Assembly: GCF_018704065.1 (NCBI RefSeq)
Contig: NZ_JAGUQP010000003.1
Span: 1-64,000 of the forward strand
Length of the DNA: 64,000 bases
Source of the DNA: Desulfovulcanus ferrireducens
Lineage (GTDB): Bacteria > Desulfobacterota > Desulfovibrionia > Desulfovibrionales > Desulfonatronovibrionaceae
Direction: 5' to 3'
The notes beneath the pieces are model-generated. The model made no database searches. It saw nothing but the letters and a program-made list of their open reading frames with translations, and was not told where the DNA came from. Below are positions 27,353 to 35,637 of this stretch, one piece after another; position 1 is the stretch's first letter, and every line of letters begins with the position of its first letter. The translations under genes and the position numbers were made by a program.

Positions 27353-28366
27353 CTATTCCCACCGTCCCGCAATCTCATGCCCACAAAACTCGCATTTACC
27401 TTCCTTTAAGTGCTGATCGGTTATTTGAAATCCCATTCTGGTGATAATTTTCTTACTACAGGCCGGACAGTAGGTATTTTCACCACTATGCCCGGGTACA
27501 TTTCCGGTATAGACATAGTCCAGGCCTGTCTCCTTACCGATTGTATAAGCCCGCTCCAGGGTGGAGATAGGTGTTGAAGGTCTGTCGGTCATTTTATAGG
27601 CCGGATAAAATTTAGAAATATGCCAGGGCGTGTCTTGACTAAGATTGTGGTAGATAAATGAGGCTATCTTCTTTAGTTCATCATCCGAATCATTGAGGCC
27701 AGGGATAATAAGGGTGGTTACTTCCAGCCACCAACCCATTTTTTTTATCCTTTCCAAGTTTTTGAGCACTGGCTTTAGCTTGGCGCCGCAATAGTTCTGA
27801 TAAAATTTTTCAGTAAATGCCTTGAGATCAATGTTGACCGCATCAATATAGGGTTCAAGTTCTTCCAGACACTCGGGACTTTGAAAACCATTGCTGACCA
27901 GAATGTTTTTGATCCCTTCTTTCTGGGCCAGACGAGCAGTTTCCATAACCAGCTCAATAAAAATAGTCGGCTCAGAATAAGTATAGGAAATACTGGCAGC
28001 TCCATATTTTTGAGCAAGAAGAACAATTTCCTTGGCGGAAAGCACCTCACCCTGCACGGGTTTGTTTGGCTTGGGGCCTTGGGAGAGAGAATAGTTTTGA
28101 CAAAAAGTGCAGGAAAAATTGCACCCCATGGTGCCAATGGAAAAACTTTTAGTACCAGGATAAAAATGATACAGGGGCTTTTTTTCAATCGGGTCAAGAT
28201 TCATAGCAGCTACACGATCTTTGACCAAGGTCATTAGCTGGCCATTATCATTATAGCGTACCCCGCACTTCCCCCTTTCTCCAGGTTTAATCAGGCAAAA
28301 ATGACTGCATAAACGACATTGAACGATATCTTCTTTATACGGTTTCCATAAAATGGCCTGTTGCAT
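27353..28366 (-). CDS. amrS: AmrS-like radical SAM protein (AmmeMemoRadiSam system)
   Basis: The 337-residue protein holds an N-terminal region with CRLCSHFCLIKPGERGKCGVR (C-x2-C-x4-C-type pattern) and the radical-SAM cluster GCNFSCTFCQNY. At the C-terminus are additional Cys pairs (CPACSKK, CEFCG). This match is the radical-SAM member of the AmmeMemoRadiSam trio; in other bacteria it occurs with AMMECR1 and Memo proteins, whose joint function is not settled. Neither partner is adjacent. I chose ATG 28366 because AGGAGG lies 7 nt upstream. Confidence 0.88.
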   Translation of the reverse strand: MQQAILWKPYKEDIVQCRLCSHFCLIKPGERGKCGVRYNDNGQLMTLVKDRVAAMNLDPIEKKPLYHFYPGTKSFSIGTMGCNFSCTFCQNYSLSQGPKPNKPVQGEVLSAKEIVLLAQKYGAASISYTYSEPTIFIELVMETARLAQKEGIKNILVSNGFQSPECLEELEPYIDAVNIDLKAFTEKFYQNYCGAKLKPVLKNLERIKKMGWWLEVTTLIIPGLNDSDDELKKIASFIYHNLSQDTPWHISKFYPAYKMTDRPSTPISTLERAYTIGKETGLDYVYTGNVPGHSGENTYCPACSKKIITRMGFQITDQHLKEGKCEFCGHEIAGRWE

Positions 28367-28457
28367 AAGCAACCTCCTGAAAATAGACATTGGTTAAAGA
28401 TTTTAGTTTCAATAAAAAATTTTTATCAATGGAGCCACAAAGTTTATGGCAGGATTA

Positions 28458-28752
28458 CTCAACTTTCTGACATGATTAACATCCTCAAATTACTACACAA
28501 TTGAAGAGTGCATTTTCTGAAATGCATTACAAACGGCTTGGGTAACACATCTTGGCGAAGATTGCGGAAGCGCTGTGCATAGGGAGGTTGTTCCATCGAA
28601 CTTTCGAAACCCATCATAACAACAGAAAAGGCATTAAGTAACATTTTATTGACTAACCCCATTATGCACAGCCCGCAAGCAAGCCTTAGATGTGTCCAAG
28701 TCTTTGTCAGCATTGAAGAAAATGTGCTCGTAAATTAACTCCGAAAGTTGAG
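28458..28752. mobile_element. Fold-back repeat copy B (MITE-like, 295 bp)
   Basis: Ends are CTCAACTTTCTGA and CCGAAAGTTGAG. The left arm (GCATTTTCTGAAATGCATT near 28510, ACACATCTTGGCGAAG) and the right arm (GCACAGCCCGCAAGCAAGCC, AGATGTGTCC) are complementary in large part, so the whole unit can fold into one long stem. The flanks GCAGGATTA (left) and GCAAGATTA (right) match at 8 of 9 positions. The 84-codon open frame inside is not a gene. Confidence 0.85.
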
Positions 28753-28758
28753 GCAAGA

Positions 28759-29022
28759 TTATTTAACTAAGGTACCGTTTAAATTGACGTGGATATTAAT
28801 TTCCGGACTGATAATAACTTGCTCAAAGTCGCAAGTGTTTTCCTGGTCTTGCTCCATGGGTGAAACTTCTATAATAAAGTCACCTGTCCCAGACTCTTTA
28901 CCAATGAAGATTCCTGTTTGATTTTTTGTGCCGATAAAAATATCCTGTCTTTCTCTCGAAAGGACAGGACTGGCCGCAACCAAAAGGAATGGTAAGGTAA
29001 GGATAATTTTTTTGAGCCCCAT
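28759..29022 (-). CDS. Small predicted exported protein
   Basis: The 87-residue product begins with a signal peptide (KK, then a hydrophobic stretch ILTLPFLLVAASPVLS with a likely cut near residue 22). The mature part is about 65 residues, with IFIG repeats and no cysteine pair for zinc. I recognise no family. It has no close operon partner, and repeat copy B lies just after its stop. The signal peptide supports a real gene, though no expression evidence is available from sequence. Confidence 0.6.
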   Translation of the reverse strand: MGLKKIILTLPFLLVAASPVLSRERQDIFIGTKNQTGIFIGKESGTGDFIIEVSPMEQDQENTCDFEQVIISPEINIHVNLNGTLVK

Positions 29023-29130
29023 AATTTTACCTTGAATTTAGTCAAATAGACAAGTATTGTTTTTTAATTAAGCATGAACATAATAATTGTACAGGGATTT
29101 TTTTTAAAATACTCAAACTTAAATTAAGAT

Positions 29131-29507
29131 ATCTCAACTTTACGAGTTATCTAACACCCTACAATTTCTATCCTTTTGGAGATCGCATTTTCTGAAAATC
29201 ATTGCAAAGGACTTGGTAACAGAATCTGTGCCCAAACCCTATTTTAACCGCTGATTGAAAGTCCTGGTTTCTGAAAAGCATTACAAACGACTTGGGTAAC
29301 CCAATCTTGGTAGAAGCTTGCGGGAAAGCTGCGCATGGGAAGACTACCCCACAAATTTTTCGAACTACATCATGAATGCAGAAAATGTTTTGAATAACAT
29401 TTAACTAAAAACTCTCTTTATGCACAGCCCTTAAGTAAACCTTATATGTGTCCAACTCTTTGTTAACATTGAAGAAAAAGTACTCTCCATTTAACTCGTA
29501 AAGTTGA
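29131..29507. mobile_element. Composite fold-back repeat copy C (377 bp)
   Basis: The ends TCAACTTTACGAGTTA (29134-29149) and its exact inverse TAACTCGTAAAGTTGA (near 29492-29507) are perfect terminal repeats. An 8-bp ATTAAGAT flanks it on both sides (29123-29130 and 29508-29515). Inside, the left-arm core occurs twice: near 29188 and again near 29270. The second occurrence is preceded by GTGCCCAAACCCTATTTTAA, which matches the left end of copy E. So one copy seems to have been rebuilt by recombination with another subtype. It occupies most of the purM upstream region. Confidence 0.85.
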
Positions 29508-29547
29508 ATTAAGATTGTCAATAAATTTTATATATTAAGGAGAAAAG

Positions 29548-30594
29548 ATGAACAACAGAGATCGGGCTTATAAAGAAGCAGGGGTTGATATTCAGGCCGG
29601 AAATCGGCTTGTCCAAAGTATTAAATCCATTGTGGCCAGCACTTTTACCAAGGGTGTCATGACCGATATCGGAGGTTTTGGCGGACTTTTTCGCCCGAAT
29701 TTAAATCATATCCAAGACCCGGTTTTGGTAGCGTCCACAGATGGAGTGGGCACAAAGCTAAAATTGGCCTTTACCTTTGATATACACAACACCATTGGTC
29801 TTGATTTAGTAGCAATGAGTGTCAACGACATTGTTGTGCAAGGAGCTAAGCCTTTATTTTTTCTGGACTATTTTGCTACCGGCAAACTTGAGATTGAAAA
29901 AGCACAGCAAGTAATTGAGGGCATAGCCAATGGATGTAAACAGGCTGGATGTGCCTTGCTCGGGGGTGAAACAGCAGAGATGCCGGATTTCTATGCCCCT
30001 GGAGAGTATGATCTGTCTGGATTTTGTGTTGGTATTGTGGATAATAAAAAAATAATTGACGGGTCTGGAATAAGAAACGGGGACATCATTATTGGCCTGG
30101 CTTCCTCTGGGCTTCATTCCAACGGTTACTCTCTGGTCCGAAAGCTCTTGGCCGACTCTAGTCTGAAAGGTGATGATACTTTTCCCGGAACAGAACAAAA
30201 AGTAAGTGAAGTTCTTCTCGAACCAACCAAAATCTATACGCCCGTTATTTTAAATCTACTTCGAGATATGGAAATCAAGGGACTTGTCCATATCACGGGA
30301 GGAGGCTTCTATGATAATATCCCCCGAGTTTTACCCAAGGGGTTAAAAGCGCGCATTACTTTTGGTCAATGGGCAATACACCCAGTTTTCAACTGGCTAA
30401 AAGATTTGGGAGGCCTCTCCTGGGAGGAAATGCTTCAAATCTTTAATTGCGGGATTGGATTTATGATTGTTGTTTCTCCAGAAATAAAAGAGGATGTTCT
30501 GTCCCGTTTGAACGCCTTGGATTGTCCGGCTTGGGAAATTGGACAAATTGATGCAAAAAAGGAAGGGGAAGAAGCGGTTCAAGTTTTGTTTTAA
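29548..30594 (+). CDS. purM: Phosphoribosylformylglycinamidine cyclo-ligase (AIR synthetase)
   Basis: The 348-residue protein has the PurM pattern: AYKEAGVDIQAGN at the N-terminus, STDGVGTKLKLAF near residue 62, LLGGETAEMPDFY, and HITGGGFYDNIPRVLP. It uses ATP to close FGAM to AIR, step five of purine synthesis, in the cytosol. TAAGGAG lies 7 nt before the ATG. The gene stands alone, with repeat copies on both sides; whatever promoter it uses lies close to or in the end of copy C. Confidence 0.96.
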   Translation: MNNRDRAYKEAGVDIQAGNRLVQSIKSIVASTFTKGVMTDIGGFGGLFRPNLNHIQDPVLVASTDGVGTKLKLAFTFDIHNTIGLDLVAMSVNDIVVQGAKPLFFLDYFATGKLEIEKAQQVIEGIANGCKQAGCALLGGETAEMPDFYAPGEYDLSGFCVGIVDNKKIIDGSGIRNGDIIIGLASSGLHSNGYSLVRKLLADSSLKGDDTFPGTEQKVSEVLLEPTKIYTPVILNLLRDMEIKGLVHITGGGFYDNIPRVLPKGLKARITFGQWAIHPVFNWLKDLGGLSWEEMLQIFNCGIGFMIVVSPEIKEDVLSRLNALDCPAWEIGQIDAKKEGEEAVQVLF

Positions 30595-30650
30595 CTTATA
30601 TGAGTTGCCGGGGAGAAAGGCCAAAAGCCCCTCCCCCATTTACCCAACAC

Positions 30651-30947
30651 CTCAACTTTCTGACACGATTAACATCCTCAAATTACTTCACAATTGAAGA
30701 GTGCATTTTCTGAAATGCATTACAAACGGGTTGGGTAACACATCTTGGCGAAGATTGCGGAAGTGCTGGGCATAGGGAGGTTATTCCATCGAACTTTCGA
30801 AACCCATCATAACAACAGAAAAGGCATTAAATATAATATTCTATTGACTAACCCCATTATGCACAGCCCGCAAGCAAGCCTTAGATGTGTCCAGGTCTTT
30901 GTTAGCATTGAATAAAATGCGCTCGCAAATTAACTCAGAAAGCTGAG
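30651..30947. mobile_element. Fold-back repeat copy D (MITE-like, 297 bp)
   Basis: Ends are CTCAACTTTCTGA and TCAGAAAGCTGAG. An exact 8-bp duplication CCCAACAC lies on each side (30643-30650 and 30948-30955), as expected for target-site duplication. The interior is nearly the same as in copies B and G. It sits between purM and the radical-SAM gene, after their stops. Confidence 0.9.
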
Positions 30948-30963
30948 CCCAACACTTCAAATC

Positions 30964-32214
30964 TTAACCCAAATAGGGGTTAAAATAACCGAAATTTACC
31001 CAGGGACAATTCTTTTTTATTCTTTTCAAAAAATTTTTAAGCCCTAGTCGCGGCCCCAGGTTAGCTTTGATGTGATCTAAATAGAGCTCTGGATCGATAT
31101 TTAAGTTGCGCATCTGGATAAAATCCAGCTTGGTCTCTTGAATTAAAGCAATCAGACTCTCAACCTCTTGTTCAGTGTCGTTTATACCCGGGAAAAATAG
31201 ATAATTTAAAGAGACAAAAAGATTATTTTTTTTAGCCTCACGAATGGACTGGACCACCTGGTCAAAAGTATAATTTTGCGGACGATAATAACTTGTATAT
31301 CTCTCCCTGTCCGCACTATTTAGACTAACCCGAATGGATGTTAGTCCGGCCAAGGCCAACGGAGCTATGGTTTCAGGCTGGCTGGCATTAGTATTGATAT
31401 TAATAGTCCCCTTACCTCCCTTCAAACGAAAAGCTTCAATAGCGGAAAGAATTAATTTTGCCTCAGTTAATGGTTCTCCTTCACACCCCTGCCCAAAAGA
31501 ATAAATAGGTTTCTTTTCTTTCTGTCCGTGCCAGGACATTATCTGAACTATTTCATCGCTGGTTGGGGTAAAATCGATTCTATTCTGCGTAGATGGAAAA
31601 CCAGAATCTTTTGGCTGAAGAGAAATACAGCCAATACAGCGGGCATTGCAAGACCTGGATGTGGGGAGTGGAGCCTCAAACCTACCCAGGGCCAAGTTTT
31701 TAGCTGCCGGGCAACAATAATTTAAGGCACACCTGGCAAGATGTTTCACCAGACGGTTACGAGGATATTTTTTTAAAAGTCTGTGTGCTCCGATATTGAT
31801 CTTCTTTTGTGGAATGTGGGCAAAAACCTGTCGCCTATCTTTGTCTATCTGTTTGGCTGCCACCCAAAATTTACCCTGAAAATATCCTACCGCTCCATAA
31901 GCAAAAAGAGGAAGCCTGGGAGCTCTCTCTCCTGTTAAATATGCTGGCAGTCCAGCTAGAGTGTAGCCCGGACAGACAAAAGCAGCTACGGCCGTCCCTT
32001 CAATAGCTTCGATATTGCCTGTTTGAGGATCAAACCCCAGGGCTCGTCTATCCGGCAATAAGTAAAGTTCGCTTTCAGGAGGTAAGGGAATGAGCTCATC
32101 AGGACGGGGCAAGGCAAAGTCATTTCCCTGGCGGCAGAGCATTTTTAAACCAGGCTCATCATAAATATTGCCCTGTTCATCAGCATAAACCAAGTTAGGA
32201 AGAAAATGTTTCAT
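30964..32214 (-). CDS. Radical SAM protein of unknown function
   Basis: The 416-residue product has a 4Fe-4S radical SAM site, SRSCNARCIGCISLQ (C-x3-C-x2-C, near residue 190), followed by SFGQGCEGEPL and INTNASQPE, which fit the SAM-binding core. A non-radical N-terminal part of about 180 residues contains a Cys pair (CALNYCCPAAK) and no motif I can name. Members are found in Desulfovibrio and related genomes as radical SAM proteins without known substrate. No obvious partner is adjacent. The start ATG matches a long N-terminal domain, but I see no strong ribosome binding site. Confidence 0.8.
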   Translation of the reverse strand: MKHFLPNLVYADEQGNIYDEPGLKMLCRQGNDFALPRPDELIPLPPESELYLLPDRRALGFDPQTGNIEAIEGTAVAAFVCPGYTLAGLPAYLTGERAPRLPLFAYGAVGYFQGKFWVAAKQIDKDRRQVFAHIPQKKINIGAHRLLKKYPRNRLVKHLARCALNYCCPAAKNLALGRFEAPLPTSRSCNARCIGCISLQPKDSGFPSTQNRIDFTPTSDEIVQIMSWHGQKEKKPIYSFGQGCEGEPLTEAKLILSAIEAFRLKGGKGTININTNASQPETIAPLALAGLTSIRVSLNSADRERYTSYYRPQNYTFDQVVQSIREAKKNNLFVSLNYLFFPGINDTEQEVESLIALIQETKLDFIQMRNLNIDPELYLDHIKANLGPRLGLKNFLKRIKKNCPWVNFGYFNPYLG

Positions 32215-32351
32215 TATACTTAAACCCTTGATTTAGAGCAGGCTAAGTCAAACCCGGCCCTACAATAACATTCGTAAAGAAAACTTTTACCATTGTAACA
32301 CATGGTGCAGAGTTGCCAATTGTGCACTGCGAGAACGATGGAACAAGAGAC

Positions 32352-32386
32352 AAAAAAAGGCAGAACCACTATTGTGGCCCTGCCTT
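32352..32386 (-). terminator. Intrinsic terminator of the rplM-rpsI unit
   Basis: Read on the minus strand, AAGGCAGGGCCAC pairs with GTGGTTCTGCCTT around AATA and is followed by TTTTT. It lies 25 nt after the rpsI stop. Confidence 0.88.
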
Positions 32387-32410
32387 TCATGAGGGGAAGT
32401 GTCATTTTTA

Positions 32411-32803
32411 CTAACGTTTTGAGTATTGGTACCTGGCTCTCGCACCGCGCTGGCCGTATTTCTTTCTTTCTTTGACTCGAGCATCGCGGGTCAAAAATCC
32501 GGCTTTTTTTAGTACAGGTCGAAGTTCAGGGTCAAAGTCTAGAAGAGCCCTGCTTATACCGTGCTTGATGGCTTGGGCTTGTCCGGCCAGCCCTCCTCCT
32601 TTAACATTGACCTTAATATCAAATTTACCTGCGGTCTTGGTCAACTCTAGAGGCTGTTTAATAATCATTTGCAAGGTGGCCCGAGGAAAATACTCATTAT
32701 ACGGGCGACCATTGACAATAATTTGACCACTCCCATTATAAAGCCTTGTGCGTGCAATTGATGTCTTTCTTCTGCCTGTACCGTAGAAAAAATCTTGAGT
32801 CAT
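32411..32803 (-). CDS. rpsI: 30S ribosomal protein S9
   Basis: The 130-residue protein has the S9 pattern: [16 protein letters not shown] at the start, [20 protein letters not shown], and the conserved basic tail ending YQYSKR that reaches the tRNA in the P site. ATG 32803 is chosen because GGAG lies 6 nt upstream; a start four codons earlier is possible but unlike the family. It is downstream of rplM, as in most bacteria. Confidence 0.97.
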   Translation of the reverse strand: MTQDFFYGTGRRKTSIARTRLYNGSGQIIVNGRPYNEYFPRATLQMIIKQPLELTKTAGKFDIKVNVKGGGLAGQAQAIKHGISRALLDFDPELRPVLKKAGFLTRDARVKERKKYGQRGARARYQYSKR

Positions 32804-32824
32804 AGCTATCTCCAACTATACTAT

Positions 32825-33253
32825 TTAGAATTCCAAAGCTTGAGGTTGTTGAGCACCATGTGGATGATCAGGGCCTGAATAAACTTTTAACTTTTTCAGC
32901 ATAGCCCGGCCTAGACGATTTTTGGGAAGCATTCCCCTAACGGCACGCCTGATCACTTCTTCCGGCTTGTTTTCCATCATTTCAGCTAAAGTCGTCTCTT
33001 TCAACCCCCCTGGATAACCAGTATGACGATAATACTTTTTCTTCTCCAGCTTTTGACCTGTAACCTTCACTTTCTTTGCGTTAACAACAACAATAAAGTC
33101 TCCAGTGTCAATATGAGGGGCAAACTCAGGCTTATGTTTTCCCCTTAGCCTTTTGGCAATTTCCGTGGCAATCCGACCCAAAGTCTTGCCTTGGGCGTCT
33201 ACTAAATACCAATTCTTCTGAATTTCTTCCGGCTTTGGGCTATATGTCTTCAT
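32825..33253 (-). CDS. rplM: 50S ribosomal protein L13
   Basis: The 142-residue protein has the family pattern [20 protein letters not shown], then [20 protein letters not shown] and [15 protein letters not shown]. It is an early-assembling 50S protein. AGGAG lies 9 nt before ATG. A strong promoter is upstream at 33287-33315 and a terminator follows rpsI, so rplM-rpsI is a two-gene unit. Confidence 0.97.
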   Translation of the reverse strand: MKTYSPKPEEIQKNWYLVDAQGKTLGRIATEIAKRLRGKHKPEFAPHIDTGDFIVVVNAKKVKVTGQKLEKKKYYRHTGYPGGLKETTLAEMMENKPEEVIRRAVRGMLPKNRLGRAMLKKLKVYSGPDHPHGAQQPQALEF

Positions 33254-33286
33254 ATGTCATTTCTCCTCGCTGAACTAAAGAGAGTC

Positions 33287-33315
33287 TCTATATTTTTTTT
33301 TAGCAAGTCTGTCAA
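33287..33315 (-). promoter_or_regulatory. Sigma-70-type promoter of rplM-rpsI
   Basis: On the minus strand TTGACA (33315-33310) and TATAGA (33292-33287) are exactly 17 nt apart. The distance to the rplM ATG is about 35 nt. Confidence 0.75.
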
Positions 33316-33508
33316 CTAAAAAAATAAAATAGAGCCTGAAGTTAAAATTTGTCAACCGGTGGATTTCAAGTTAATTCAGAAAGTAACACATTACTTTAAC
33401 CCCATGGCAAGGTAGAAAAAAGCCATAGATAAAAAAACTGAAACTTGACTTTTAACTTCAAACCCTAAAGTCTAAAAAAAATAAAAAAAACCGGGAACGG
33501 AGGAAAAA

Positions 33509-34753
33509 GTGCCTAGTATAAGAAAGAGTCTTTTGCAACTCATTTTTTCGGGATCCTTTATGAAAAGGTGGAATGATAAGTTAAGGCCCATGGAACTGGT
33601 AGAGGTCGACAAACAAGGCCATAAAATGATCCTGGCCTTTGTTCTTTATGTTCTGAACGCAAAAAAAGTACCGGAGGCAGAAAAGGATGCTCTAGCTGAA
33701 GAGATAATCCTGGGAGGGATTTTTGATTATCTTTACCGACTGGTTATCACTGATATCAAGCCCCCCATATTTTATAAGATCAAAGCTAACCCTGCCCATT
33801 ATTATCAACTGACACAGTGGGTCTTGGAGCAATTGCAACCCAGGGTTCAACCTTTGGGAAAAGACTTTTGGCATAAGCTGGAACATTATTTCACTAGTGA
33901 AGACAATACTTCTCTGGCTCGCAGAATTTTGGATGCAGCCCACATTTTTGCCAGTCAGTGGGAATTCAGTTTGATCAAGGAATTAAACAAAGAGGATGAA
34001 GAGTTAAAAGAGATTGAAGTAAATTTTTTTAACGGATTAAAAAGATACACTGACCTGGTTGGAGTACCCGAATTGATTAATGACCCAAAAACAGAACTGG
34101 CCAGATTCATCAATTTATCCGGACAACTCAGGTTTCAAAAAAGATGGTCCCAAACTCCGCGCATCCCAGAAACATCGGTTCTGGGACACATGTTCATTGT
34201 TGCCTGTTACGCCTATTTTTTTAGTCTTGCAGTAGGTGCATGCGCAAGAAGGCGACAGAACAATTTTTTTGCTGGTTTGTTCCATGATCTACCAGAACTT
34301 TTGACCCGAGATATCATCTCCCCGGTAAAACAATCTGTGAAACGAATTGGAAATCTAATCAAAGAGTATGAATGCAGAGAGCTTGACCGCAGGGTATTTA
34401 ATCTTTTAAGTGCAGGCGGCTACAAAGACCTGATACATAGACTTAAATATTTTCTGGGTATCGATATAGGCTCTGAATTTGATTCCACAATAATTGTCGA
34501 TGGTGAAGCCAGAATTGTAACCTGGGAACAGCTCCAAAACCAATATAATGAAGACCGGTTTGATCCCAAGGATGGATACTTGCTAAAAGTGTGTGATAAT
34601 CTGGCTGCTTTTATTGAAGCGTATACAGCCACCAGAAATGGCATTGTTAACGAACAACTACAGCAGGCCCAGTGGCGAATAAGGAATAAATATCAACAAA
34701 GCTCTTTAATAGATGGAGTACATATCGGGGCTTTGTTAGCAGACTTTGATTAG
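33509..34753 (+). CDS. HD-domain hydrolase (YfbR-like)
   Basis: The 414-residue protein has a C-terminal HD domain. SVLGHMFIVACYAYFF supplies the first His (near residue 227), FAGLFHDLPELLTRDIISP the HD pair (about 250-268), and KVCDNLAAFIEAY the last Asp. The pattern resembles YfbR-like 5'-nucleotidases, but the long N-terminal half (about 1-200) is not part of that family. An HD N-terminal part is also visible (KMILAFVLYVLN). The GTG start has a good AGGAGG-type site (GGAGGAAAAA). No operon partner. Fold-back copy E begins just after its stop. Confidence 0.75.
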   Translation: MPSIRKSLLQLIFSGSFMKRWNDKLRPMELVEVDKQGHKMILAFVLYVLNAKKVPEAEKDALAEEIILGGIFDYLYRLVITDIKPPIFYKIKANPAHYYQLTQWVLEQLQPRVQPLGKDFWHKLEHYFTSEDNTSLARRILDAAHIFASQWEFSLIKELNKEDEELKEIEVNFFNGLKRYTDLVGVPELINDPKTELARFINLSGQLRFQKRWSQTPRIPETSVLGHMFIVACYAYFFSLAVGACARRRQNNFFAGLFHDLPELLTRDIISPVKQSVKRIGNLIKEYECRELDRRVFNLLSAGGYKDLIHRLKYFLGIDIGSEFDSTIIVDGEARIVTWEQLQNQYNEDRFDPKDGYLLKVCDNLAAFIEAYTATRNGIVNEQLQQAQWRIRNKYQQSSLIDGVHIGALLADFD

Positions 34754-34759
34754 CTTATT

Positions 34760-35071
34760 AGCCTGTGGCCAAACCCCATTTTAACCGCAGATTGAAAGTC
34801 TTGGTTTCTGAAATGCATTACAAACGGCTTGGCTAACCCATCTTAGAGATGCTTGCGGAAAAACAGAGCATCGGGATGAATGGGCTAAATATTTTGCGAT
34901 GTTGACCATAACTATCGACAAAAAAAGAATATTTATTTACTCAAAATATCCCATTATGCTCTGTCCGCAAGCAAAATTTAGATGGGTCCAAGTCTTTGTA
35001 CCAGCATGAAAGAAACCAGAACTGAAATAAACCATGGAAATTAAGTTCATAAAAAGGTTTGGCTACAAGCT
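34760..35071. mobile_element. Fold-back repeat copy E, second subtype (about 312 bp)
   Basis: The ends are AGCCTGTGGCCAAACC and GGTTTGGCTACAAGCT, imperfect inverted repeats with two mismatches, and they differ from the CTCAACTTT ends of copies B, C, D, F and G. The interior shares the left core (TTTCTGAAATGCATTACAAA, near 34805) and the right core (CCGCAAGC...AGATGGGTCCAAGTCTTTGT). No target duplication is evident. It begins 7 nt after the HD gene stop codon. Confidence 0.8.
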
Positions 35072-35116
35072 CAGAAAAAGTGTAACTTGCCAATAAAAAA
35101 CATAAAGGGAGGCCTT

Positions 35117-35596
35117 ATGTTGTTACGCAAACGTGCTTGGGACATCATGCGGGATGATTTTCCTTATGTTGAGGAAGATGCCAGTCTGAGCAAAGTTATC
35201 AGAAAATTAAAGGAGAGTCAGGAAGAAAGTCCAGACAACAACTGTGTCTTGGTCTATTCCAAAAAGAAAAAATTTTTAGGTATAATTTCCATGTGGAATA
35301 TAATCCAGGCTATGGGTCCATGTCTGCTAAAAGAAGCAAAATTGGGAGAACAGGAAGCTGATTGGGATTTGGCCTTTCATCGAGCCTGTCGCACCTGCTC
35401 CCATGTTGGAATCGAGGAACTAATCCAAAAAGACGTCCCCGTGGTTAAACCCAGCGACCCCCTGGCCAGGATAATGGAAATTTTTCTTGATTACCGACGC
35501 GGACGCGCCGTAGTCGAGGAAGGAGGAAAAGTGATCGGCCTGATATTACTTTCTGATTTGTATAAAGAAATAGCCCGGGATGTTGAGAAGTGGTAA
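35117..35596 (+). CDS. CBS-domain pair protein
   Basis: The 159-residue product has two CBS motifs (residues about 10-65 and 100-155). Examples are DFPYVEEDASLSKVIRKLKE, then LGIISMWNIIQ, and VPVVKPSDPLARIMEIFL with KVIGLILLSDLYKEI. CBS pairs bind adenosine nucleotides and regulate other proteins. I chose ATG 35117 because GGGAGG lies just upstream; the TTG at 35087 has no site. The nearest partner, lon, is convergent, so it probably stands alone. Confidence 0.9.
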   Translation: MLLRKRAWDIMRDDFPYVEEDASLSKVIRKLKESQEESPDNNCVLVYSKKKKFLGIISMWNIIQAMGPCLLKEAKLGEQEADWDLAFHRACRTCSHVGIEELIQKDVPVVKPSDPLARIMEIFLDYRRGRAVVEEGGKVIGLILLSDLYKEIARDVEKW

Positions 35597-35637
35597 AAAA
35601 ATAAGCCAGGGTTTGTCCCTGGCTTATTTTTTATTTA
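35595..35637. terminator. Bidirectional terminator between the CBS gene and lon
   Basis: AAATAAGCCAGGG and CCCTGGCTTATTT pair around TTTGT, with an A run before and a T run after. Both strands therefore have a stem plus T tract. It covers the 3' ends of both genes. Confidence 0.9.

Noticed and set aside
28459-28713. 84-codon open frame in repeat copy B
   Set aside because: It lies entirely inside a non-coding fold-back repeat, has no ribosome binding site, and is not kept open in the other copies.
32220-32484. Short open frames after rpsI
   Set aside because: They cover the rpsI terminator and the gap and look like chance frames with cysteine-rich nonsense composition.
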